Of a stretch of 15,739 nt of DNA, positions 1 to 5,673 are shown one piece after another. Each line of letters begins with the position of its first letter. Position 1 is the first letter of the stretch. The notes beneath the pieces were generated by a model that had not been told where the DNA came from, did not search any database, and saw nothing but the letters and a program-made list of their open reading frames with translations. The stretch lies in the NCBI GenBank assembly GCA_964510225.1, contig CAZEAN010000132.1, forward strand, positions 1 through 15,739, given 5' to 3'. Made by a program: the position numbers and the translations under genes. This DNA comes from CAZEAN01 sp964510225. Its GTDB lineage: Bacteria > Planctomycetota > Planctomycetia > Isosphaerales > Isosphaeraceae.

Positions 1-104
1 CACCGGCGAATACCGCCTGGAGGCCCACCTTCTTGGATGTGGGCAGAGATACCTTCGAGAATCAGTTTGCCATCCTTGAGAACCTGCGCGTTTACCTGCT
101 CCAT
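1..104 (-). CDS. Second integron cassette ORF, partial, unknown function
   Basis: The reading frame is open from an ATG at 104 to the left edge and gives 34 residues, starting MEQVNAQVLKDGKLILEGIS. A GGAG ribosome binding site (112-115) lies 7 nt upstream of the ATG. The start lies 24 bp downstream of the recombination point in the attC core site GTTAGGC (129-123), which is the usual spacing for the first ORF of a gene cassette. I do not recognise the protein, and its 3' part, stop codon and own attC lie outside the window. It is treated as a real gene because of its position, start signal and orientation, which match the neighbouring cassette ORF. Confidence 0.6.
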   Translation of the reverse strand, partial: MEQVNAQVLKDGKLILEGISAHIQEGGPPGGIRR

Positions 105-122
105 AGGACTACTCCATTCGCC

Positions 123-213
123 GCCTAACGACGGGGGTAACCGGGCCGCCGCCAAAAACCTATGACGTCAGATCGGGCGAGATCGGCGGCTCCGGTTCAC
201 CGCTTGGTTCTGT
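123..213 (-). repeat. attC: attC recombination site (59-base element) of cassette 1
   Basis: On the cassette strand the site begins with R'' = ACAGAAC (213-207) and ends with R' = GTTAGGC (129-123), which matches the G^TTRRRY consensus. Between them are two arms, at 201-185 and 153-136. They pair as 6 + 6 + 3 bp and leave two single unpaired bases (T191 and C198), both on the R''-L'' side. This resembles the extrahelical bases that mark the recombined bottom strand in known attC sites. The loop is about 31 nt and the total length is 91 nt, within the usual 57-141 nt. R'' does not pair well with the R' seen here. It is, however, the exact complement of GTTCTGT at the other cassette end, as expected because the last six bases of R' belong to the next cassette. 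The site overlaps the last 51 bp of the cassette ORF. Confidence 0.85.
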
Positions 214-732
214 CTCCTGCATGCTTGTTGCGGGTGTCAGTAGTTTCGCGATTTCATCAGACATTTTTTTCACGGTGTCTGGAAGGTCGCTTGTCTGGGC
301 CGCCAGCTCTGCTATGAGCAGAAGCTGGGAAACTTGGTTGTAAATTGGGTTTTCGTAGTCGACAAAGAACTCATTTGTGGTTCCGTTGACGCTGTCAATC
401 TTCAGTTTCCTATCAGGCCACTTGTAAGTTGACTGGCTCTTCGATGCCGCAAGCAACAGTACGGGCTTCAGCGGAACTGTGAGCCAGTCCCAAAGAAATG
501 TTCCCGTTCGGCCAGACCAAGACTGTTCGATTGCCGAGCGTAAGCCATAGGGCGTTGGCGACCCCGAAATCTCGATTACCCCCGAAGCCAGCGACGCACG
601 AAAAGCGTTTTGGCCAAGGGGCGTCCAAAGATTCTCGTATGACAGCGAAAGCTGATGTAGCTCCGTGAGCAACGTTGGCAACAGCGGTGAATTGTCAGCC
701 ATGCTGGAGTTCCATGTAGTTTAGAGACAGAA
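129..732 (-). mobile_element. Integron gene cassette 1 (604 bp)
   Basis: The boundaries are inferred from the two recombination core sites. The cassette starts after the G of GTTCTGT (cut between 733 and 732, reading on the - strand) and ends with the G of GTTAGGC (base 129). Joining the two ends in a circle gives a core site GTTCTGT that is perfectly complementary to R'' (ACAGAAC, 213-207). This self-consistency is the strongest evidence for the assignment. The cassette holds one ORF (160-702) that fills most of its length, with a 30-bp leader, and is read away from intI. This is the standard layout of a first cassette. Confidence 0.75.
160..702 (-). CDS. Integron cassette protein, 180 aa, unknown function
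   Basis: I do not recognise this protein. It is soluble in appearance: there is no signal peptide and no convincing membrane helix, although residues 70-86 are hydrophobic (WDWLTVPLKPVLLLAAS). The N-terminal half is rich in aromatic and aliphatic residues. The C-terminal tail (about 155-180) is rich in Pro, Glu, Ser and Thr and looks disordered; part of it is encoded by the attC site, so it may be a by-product of cassette structure. The start codon lies 30 bp inside the cassette, with only a weak TGGA ribosome binding site. The gene is the sole ORF of the first cassette and would be expressed from an integron Pc-type promoter or its own promoter. Cassette ORFs of this kind usually lack homologues outside integrons. 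Confidence 0.8.
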   Translation of the reverse strand: MADNSPLLPTLLTELHQLSLSYENLWTPLGQNAFRASLASGVIEISGSPTPYGLRSAIEQSWSGRTGTFLWDWLTVPLKPVLLLAASKSQSTYKWPDRKLKIDSVNGTTNEFFVDYENPIYNQVSQLLLIAELAAQTSDLPDTVKKMSDEIAKLLTPATSMQETEPSGEPEPPISPDLTS

Positions 733-790
733 CAGTGTGTAGACGGACAATGTTCTGTGTTACAACACAGAAGTTAATCCATCTAATTTG
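727..790. promoter_or_regulatory. attI: Putative attI primary recombination site
   Basis: The junction with the first cassette is the core site GTTCTGT (- strand, 733-727). An inverted copy lies 16 bp away: ACAGAACA at 727-734 and TGTTCTGT at 751-758 form a perfect 8-bp inverted repeat. attI sites consist of a core site plus further integrase-binding sequences on the intI side, so this pair is a reasonable candidate. The distance from the junction to the intI start (140 bp) is similar to that in class 1 integrons. The outer limit given here is arbitrary, and the core deviates from GTTRRRY at the fourth and fifth bases. Confidence 0.55.
755..770. promoter_or_regulatory. LexA-type SOS box upstream of intI
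   Basis: CTGTGTTACAACACAG is a 7-bp perfect dyad around a 2-bp centre and fits the CTG-N10-CAG (CTGT-N8-ACAG) pattern of the LexA box of E. coli and many other proteobacteria. It lies 102 bp upstream of the intI start codon. LexA control of intI is established for several integrons, where the SOS response switches cassette recombination on. Whether this host's LexA recognises the proteobacterial pattern is unknown, and many phyla use different boxes. A possible -10 element, TATAGA at 799-804, follows, but I see no convincing -35. Confidence 0.55.
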
Positions 791-872
791 AACAGTGGTA
801 TAGATTCTGATGTGATCGTTGGAGAATTGCAAGAGCGTCGTCAGATAACTGGAAAATCGGGGGCGGGCGAAG

Positions 873-1259
873 GTGGCGAAGCTATTGGATCGGGTCAGAG
901 AGGCGGTCAGGGTCTGTCATTACAGCATCAGGACGGAGGATGCGTATGTGGATTGGATCAAGAAGTTCATCCTCTTCCATCAGAAACGGCATCCGGAAAC
1001 GATGGGTGAGCAGGAAGTCAGGGACTTCTTAACATACCTCGCTGTGGAACGCGACGTCGCAGCGTCAACTCAAAACCAGGCGCTCAATGCACTCTTGTTC
1101 CTCTACAAAGTCGTGCTTAAGCGGCCACTAGAGGAACTTGGGTCAGCAGATCGGGGGTTGAGCCGCTCGGATCGGGTGCCACCGGCGGCTTGTCTGTCGG
1201 TGCTCCCTTGCGGCCGAACCAGAGCACCGGTAGCAAGCTTCCTTTCCACCCAGAAATAG
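873..1259 (+). pseudogene. intI: Integron integrase, truncated after the N-terminal domain
   Basis: Residues 1-90 from the GTG at 873 match the N-terminal (core-binding, SAM-like) domain of IntI tyrosine recombinases. Landmarks are LLDRVREAVR, CHYSIRTEDAYVDWIKKFILFH, KRHP near residue 38, and ERDVAASTQNQALNALLFLY near residue 59. Homology stops around base 1143, just before the expected RLPVVLT segment. The last 38 residues (91-128) are low-complexity and unlike any integrase. Normal IntI proteins are about 320-340 aa. The whole catalytic domain is therefore missing, including the Arg-Lys-His-Arg-His-Tyr residues and the IntI-specific insertion, and no other frame up to 1630 shows it. An in-frame stop at 846-848 limits any upstream extension. 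The product cannot catalyse recombination. The gene diverges from the cassettes, as in all integrons. Confidence 0.88.
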
Positions 1260-1630
1260 CTGTCTATCAATGCCACCCGCCCGCGAGGTTAATCGCCTGT
1301 TGACCAGATCTCAGTACCGATCGGCACGTCATCCTTGCCAAGCTTTTAACAAGATGTGAGGGGCGACTCGGGACACCCGACCAGAGACTTTCTCGATGCG
1401 ATTGATTTGCCAACAGAGCGACGGCAAGTCGCGCCACCTCAAGATGTATGATTCGCTTAGGAGAACACGAATCAAATAGTTAAATTTTGGGTGGTTCGTC
1501 GCCTCTAGCGAACCAGGTGCTTCGTCAGACGCGAACAATTGACTCGATTGATTGGCATTAACTCGGCTTCGAACGGGGTCACCGAGTTGTGGGCAATTGA
1601 AAGCGCCGTTCGGCCCTCAATTCAGAAGTC
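1144..1630. other. Gene-free stretch next to the intI break
   Basis: No reading frame here looks coding on either strand. The tail of the intI frame runs to 1259 without recognisable homology, and a 69-codon frame at 1329-1538 (-) has no protein-like features. A short inverted repeat (CGGTGCTC at 1198-1205, GAGCACCG at 1222-1229) follows the point where intI homology ends. I see no insertion-sequence ends, no transposase remnant, no direct repeat and no tRNA. The stretch presumably contains the deletion junction that removed the integrase catalytic domain. Confidence 0.5.
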
Positions 1631-2746
1631 TCAGTTTGCATCGACTTCAGCAAGTCCGGAGCGAGCAAGAAGGTTTGGAATCTGGGTGGGATCGCCGCGA
1701 TCGAGGACCCACTCGAACAGGGGTTTAGCTTCATCCGCCTTGCCTTGTTGGAGCAGCAAGCGACCGGCGTAGGCCCGTGCTTCGGCTTCTTGATCGACCG
1801 TTTCCACCTGCGCGAGAAGCTCCTCCCAATCGATCTTGGCCTGGAAGTAGTCGAAAACCGGCTTGGGCCATTGATCGTCTTTCAGGTGCGCCGCAGCCGC
1901 CTCAAGAAGACCCGTGGCACGATCGGTTTGATCGTTCCGTTGATGATCAAGAGAGGCAATTAAGGCTGCATAGGGAGACAAAGATTCATACCAACCGGCA
2001 ATCGCGAGATAGATCTCGGCATCTTCAGCAGCCCCTGAGCGATTCAGGGCCAGCGCCAAGGCTGCTCGATTGAATCGCGATGGCGTATGTTCGGGGTCCA
2101 CTTCGAGTGCCAACTCGAAGTCGTTACAGGCAGAGCGGAAGTCATTCCGACCGAGTTGAACCAGGCCTCGATTAAAGTAGACGAGGGGATCGAGCCGGTA
2201 ACGTTCGACCGCGTCGTTGAGATCGTTCAAGGCGTCATCGAAGCGGCCTGCTGATTGATACGCCAGACCTCGATTCATCCGAGGAACGTACCAATCGGGC
2301 TCAATCTCGATTGCTTTTGTGTACTCCTCGATCGCAAGGTCAGCCCGACCTCGATCGACCCAGAGCAAGCCAAGTGCAACTCGTGCAAGTGCTGAGTCCG
2401 ACTCACGTTGGACGTTCTCCGTGGCCTGCTCGAGCGCTTGGTCAAACGGGAGGATCGACGCTGCTTTCACCCAACCGGAGACATCCGGAGATTCAAGCCA
2501 GAGCCAGGAACCTTGGATTTTCCCGACCGTGAAAACTCGGTGGATCAATCCATCGGCGACCACACGCTTCCCAATCTTGAGGGTGACCTCTGGGCTCGCC
2601 AACACCACACGATCACCAACTTCAGTCTGTTGTCCGAGAGCCGCCGAAAAGCAGCTTACGCAGAGAGCCACCATGATTGCTGCAACGCGCCTCCAACTAC
2701 TGGAGGCCATCGTGTTGTACGAGTCTGACAGGCTTCGCCTCAGCAT
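1631..2746 (-). CDS. Secreted SH3-like/TPR repeat protein
   Basis: The 371-aa protein has an N-terminal hydrophobic segment (residues 20-37), which reads as a signal peptide with cleavage near ALG-QQ. An SH3-like domain follows at about 42-98, ending in the typical GWVKAASILP. Tetratricopeptide repeats come next: 118-151 (RGRADLAIEEYTKAIEIEP), 152-186 (NRGLAYQSAGRFDDALNDL) and 187-220 (NRGLVQLGRNDFRSACNDF). A degenerate repeat lies at 221-254 and one more helical pair at about 321-356 (GRLLLQQGKADEAKPLFEW). TPR and SH3 modules bind proteins or peptides, so a scaffold role at or outside the membrane is likely; there is no catalytic motif. A GGGAG site 9 nt upstream supports the start at 2746; an alternative ATG at 2710 would give a shorter n-region but has no such site. 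The gene diverges from the membrane protein gene at 2959. Confidence 0.85.
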   Translation of the reverse strand: MLRRSLSDSYNTMASSSWRRVAAIMVALCVSCFSAALGQQTEVGDRVVLASPEVTLKIGKRVVADGLIHRVFTVGKIQGSWLWLESPDVSGWVKAASILPFDQALEQATENVQRESDSALARVALGLLWVDRGRADLAIEEYTKAIEIEPDWYVPRMNRGLAYQSAGRFDDALNDLNDAVERYRLDPLVYFNRGLVQLGRNDFRSACNDFELALEVDPEHTPSRFNRAALALALNRSGAAEDAEIYLAIAGWYESLSPYAALIASLDHQRNDQTDRATGLLEAAAAHLKDDQWPKPVFDYFQAKIDWEELLAQVETVDQEAEARAYAGRLLLQQGKADEAKPLFEWVLDRGDPTQIPNLLARSGLAEVDAN

Positions 2747-2856
2747 CTGCGCGAACTCCCTACATCAGTGATGTAACCTTGAATCCCGATCATACTCTGT
2801 TCATTCTAGCTCTCGTGTCGAGGACCTTGAGTGCTATCTCGTTGAGAATCAGATCC

Positions 2857-2884
2857 TTGATTTCCAAGTCGGCTGTTTTAGAAT
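2857..2884 (+). promoter_or_regulatory. Candidate sigma70-like promoter
   Basis: TTGATT (2857-2862) and TAGAAT (2879-2884) are separated by 16 bp. They lie about 75 bp upstream of the ATG at 2959, in the 212-bp region between two divergent genes. The match is reasonable but is by eye only. Confidence 0.35.
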
Positions 2885-2958
2885 GGCAGTCGTCTCTTGT
2901 AAAGATTCGTCAGTTCGCCATGACTGTTAGATGATCACTTAGCCAGAGAGAGTCAACA

Positions 2959-3672
2959 ATGAACCAGCAAATGTCTAATGAAACAATCAACAGCACATAT
3001 CTCAGCCTCCGGTTTGGTCTCGCGGCCATCGGGATCGCCTTCCCAATCGTTCTCTGGGGTGGTGGTGTGTTGCTCACCAATATCGGGCTTCAAAACTCGA
3101 TGAGTGCCTACTACTACACGGGGATGCGTGATCTCTTCGTTGGAATCCTGGTAGCTGTCGGGGTCTTCCTTTTCTTCTATCGAGGAGAATGTGCGCGGGA
3201 GAGTTGGACATTAAATCTTGCAGGAATCGCGGCGATTGGGGTGGCGTTCTTTCCGGTTAAGAGTAGTGCAGCTGAGCTAGTGCGGACGGACCTCTTTGGG
3301 AGAGTCCTTCACCCCGAAGCAACCTCGATTCTCCACGGGATCGCGGCCGTTTTCTTCTTCTTGTGTATGGCCTACGTCAGTCTCTACACCCAAGAGATTT
3401 CACTCAGCCAAGTTGAAGATAAGTTGATCAGAAAAAGGTACAAGTCGTACTACACATGGCTCGGACGCTTGATGCTGCTTACCCCAATCGTTGCCCTAAG
3501 CCTCGAATTCACCCGGAGCTTTGTCTGGAAAGACAACGCGAATAAGATTGTTTTCTGGGCAGAATTGGTCGCAATCGTAGTGTTCTCCATCTATTGGTTC
3601 GTGAAAACGCGCGAATACAGACATCATCAGCAACCAATAGTGGATCACCTACCTGCGGTAGCTAAAGTGTAA
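2959..3672 (+). CDS. Six-helix integral membrane protein, unknown function
   Basis: The 237-aa protein has about six hydrophobic spans, at residues 19-41, 57-75, 84-100, 121-141, 168-186 and 195-215, with no cleavable signal peptide. A conserved-looking motif, SMSAYYYTGMRDLFVGIL, sits between helices 1 and 2, and there is a charged cytosolic loop (150-165, EDKLIRKRYKSYYTW). I recall this YYxTGMRDxFVG arrangement from uncharacterised bacterial membrane proteins but cannot assign a function or a family number safely. The start is the first ATG, preceded by a purine run (GAGAGAG) about 8 nt upstream; the ATG four codons later is possible. The gene stands alone: the neighbour upstream diverges and the one downstream converges. 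Confidence 0.8.
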   Translation: MNQQMSNETINSTYLSLRFGLAAIGIAFPIVLWGGGVLLTNIGLQNSMSAYYYTGMRDLFVGILVAVGVFLFFYRGECARESWTLNLAGIAAIGVAFFPVKSSAAELVRTDLFGRVLHPEATSILHGIAAVFFFLCMAYVSLYTQEISLSQVEDKLIRKRYKSYYTWLGRLMLLTPIVALSLEFTRSFVWKDNANKIVFWAELVAIVVFSIYWFVKTREYRHHQQPIVDHLPAVAKV

Positions 3673-3690
3673 ACCTATCCTACTGGTACA

Positions 3691-3715
3691 GCACTTCAGG
3701 CATCACTGAAGGTGC
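3691..3715. terminator. Hairpin between convergent genes
   Basis: GCACTTCAG (3691-3699) pairs with CTGAAGGTGC (3706-3715) around a 6-nt loop, giving nine base pairs with one bulged G. It lies 19 bp after the stop of the + strand membrane protein gene and 70 bp past the end of the - strand gene that ends at 3785. There is no U-tract, so intrinsic termination is uncertain. Confidence 0.4.
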
Positions 3716-3784
3716 CAATGCGGAACTTGCTGGGCCGGTTCTCCGATCCCACCTTCTGCCGTCGCTCGCCAGGTGGTTGGCTGG

Positions 3785-5461
3785 CTAGCGTCGTGGTCTG
3801 GAGACCCCGAAGCGTGCAGAAGGATCGAGGCCGAGAATTCGGCCACGGGGTCGGGCGAGGTTCGATGAAATGGGCTGGGGCCATTCGATGATCCGGAAGT
3901 TTCCGACAGCATCGTTGGCAATCGCCCGAAGCCGAAATCGCGCTGGAACATCACGCGGAAGTTGCCAGGCAAACGTCCCCGAGTCGGGTAGCCGACGATC
4001 GCCGATCGGTCGCCAGAGGCCGTCGGGTTGGTCGGGCTTGATCTCAAGCACTACTGGAAACTCGGCGGGGTGCTGCTCTTCAGTCCGATAGGTAATGAAG
4101 AGTGTGTTGGATGTTTCCCCAGTCCCAAACCGGACCGAGTCGATGCCGATCCTCGGTTTTGTGGTGTCGACGATTACCTCGAATTGAGGTGGAGTTCCTT
4201 GTTCTGGACGAGGGTCACCTAAGTTATTTCGATCGGAGATGACGATTCGGAGCCCGTGGAGTCCGTCGCTGGGCAGCTCGACTTGAATCGGCGACCGACG
4301 ATCGGGGTCAACACCGATGATCTCCCAAGTCCTTCCTTGGTCACCGCTCCGCCACATCTCTACAGTATAGACCAGATCCGGACTTATCTCACCGACATCA
4401 TACTGAAGCGGGATCGTCCGGCTTCCGACGAGGATCGGACCAGGAGGTGCTTCAGCAGAGGGAGGGGTGGCTTCCATCGTCGTTGTTGCAGAACGAGGAT
4501 CCGGCGCCTCTGAAAGTGTGCTGGGGTCGGGCGGAAAGTTGGGATCGAGACGACTTGCGGGCTGACTCGGACGTGGTGTTACCGTCGACGCCTGTGATGT
4601 CGAGGGTGGTGTAGTCCGTGAAGAAGCTCGATCGAAAATCCCCTCAAAGGGATCATCCTCAGGACCAGGAAGTTCCTCGATGAAGCCCGGCGTCTCGGGC
4701 AGTTCCTGTCGAACGGGCTCGAGTGGCAGCGGTCGATCCGGTGGTGTCACGCTACTTCGATCTGGTGCAGCGATCGCCGTGACAGCAGCGATCTCTTTAC
4801 TCCGAGTTCCTAAGTTTCCTGCTTTGTCGGTAACGGAGATCCGGATTACCACTGCGAGACCGGTACCCACATCGAGACGATATTGGCCGAACACTTGAGG
4901 CGTGACTTGCACCCGTCGCCATTCGTTTGCGGGAGCCCCTTGAATCCGGTACTCGATGACGAAGGTCGAAAGGTCGAGATTGGGATCAATCACACGCCAC
5001 CAGATCGGGATCTCTCCGCCTCGACGTGGAGAATCACGGAGGACCACCGAGGGTTTCTCCGTGTCCACGACAACCTTGAGGCGTGGTTCGACCGGCTGGT
5101 TATCCGGCGGGTAGAGCCGATTGTTGCGGTCCTTTGTCCGGACCGCAAAGAGATATTCGCCATCATGGTCAGCTCGGAACGGGAAGGTGGGCTTATCGGG
5201 TGCGGTCGCCCCGGCATAGATCCAGTCGATCCCATCCGAGTAGTAAAGATAGACTTCGGAGAGTCGTTTTCTGACCTCCGCATCGACTTCGAACGGAATC
5301 CGAAAGAGACGCTCGTTGGAGTAGGCGACCTTCAGTTGATTTTGCGGAGGTTGCTTGGCCAAGGCAACTTGGTGCGCAGCGAGGAGGAAGACCAGGAGGA
5401 CCCCCGGACTGACGATCCTCCAACCTCGATGCCCTGGCAACACTCCCACGCCGCCCTCCAT
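3785..5461 (-). CDS. Large secreted protein with duplicated Ig-like modules
   Basis: The 558-aa protein begins with a signal peptide (hydrophobic core about 17-34, cleavage near ALA-KQ). Two beta-rich modules follow at about 43-138 and 139-228. A Pro/Ser/Thr/Asp-rich linker spans about 230-342, and then a second pair lies at about 343-437 and 438-528. The pairs look like an internal duplication. Module 1 ends in VVVDTEKPSVVLRD and module 3 in VIVDTTKPRIGID. Both also contain RNN followed by a Pro-rich loop, and modules 2 and 4 carry DKAGN and NDAVGN near their ends, as in bacterial Ig-like/FN3 folds. No catalytic motif is visible; an extracellular or periplasmic structural or binding role is inferred. 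The ATG at 5461 has no close ribosome binding site (the nearest GGAAGG is about 20 nt upstream), so the exact start is uncertain. It lies downstream of, and may be co-transcribed with, the gene ending at 5674. Confidence 0.8.
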   Translation of the reverse strand: MEGGVGVLPGHRGWRIVSPGVLLVFLLAAHQVALAKQPPQNQLKVAYSNERLFRIPFEVDAEVRKRLSEVYLYYSDGIDWIYAGATAPDKPTFPFRADHDGEYLFAVRTKDRNNRLYPPDNQPVEPRLKVVVDTEKPSVVLRDSPRRGGEIPIWWRVIDPNLDLSTFVIEYRIQGAPANEWRRVQVTPQVFGQYRLDVGTGLAVVIRISVTDKAGNLGTRSKEIAAVTAIAAPDRSSVTPPDRPLPLEPVRQELPETPGFIEELPGPEDDPFEGIFDRASSRTTPPSTSQASTVTPRPSQPASRLDPNFPPDPSTLSEAPDPRSATTTMEATPPSAEAPPGPILVGSRTIPLQYDVGEISPDLVYTVEMWRSGDQGRTWEIIGVDPDRRSPIQVELPSDGLHGLRIVISDRNNLGDPRPEQGTPPQFEVIVDTTKPRIGIDSVRFGTGETSNTLFITYRTEEQHPAEFPVVLEIKPDQPDGLWRPIGDRRLPDSGTFAWQLPRDVPARFRLRAIANDAVGNFRIIEWPQPISSNLARPRGRILGLDPSARFGVSRPRR

Positions 5462-5673
5462 GGCCGCGTTGGAACTCGTTTCCTTCCGAGACTCCCTTGG
5501 ATCGTTCGCCCCCCGCGCAGCAGAGGACGACCACCCGTGGAAAACCCGGCCTCAGATCGATTATCGACCTGAGCAATTCTTCCTCTTGAGCCGATCTTGT
5601 CGATTCTTCTGCCGAGTGGCTGCCCATTGTATTGGTCATTTCTCGGACACAATGGAATCGGCCGACCACAAGA

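Noticed and set aside
788..1009. 73-codon + strand frame starting upstream of intI
   Set aside because: From 873 on it is the +1 shadow of the integrase reading frame, and its composition (Gly/Gln-rich) is not protein-like.
1198..1229. Inverted repeat CGGTGCTC / GAGCACCG as an insertion-sequence end
   Set aside because: The arms are only 16 bp apart, with no transposase and no target duplication; it is more likely a chance or minor hairpin.
4883..5572. 229-codon + strand frame opposite the Ig-like protein gene
   Set aside because: It lies antisense to a gene with a signal peptide and clear repeats, and its own translation shows no domain pattern or ribosome binding site.
5193..5669. 158-codon - strand frame upstream of and overlapping the Ig-like gene
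   Set aside because: It is mostly in another frame of the 3785-5461 gene, is Arg/Ser-rich, and shows no recognisable features.
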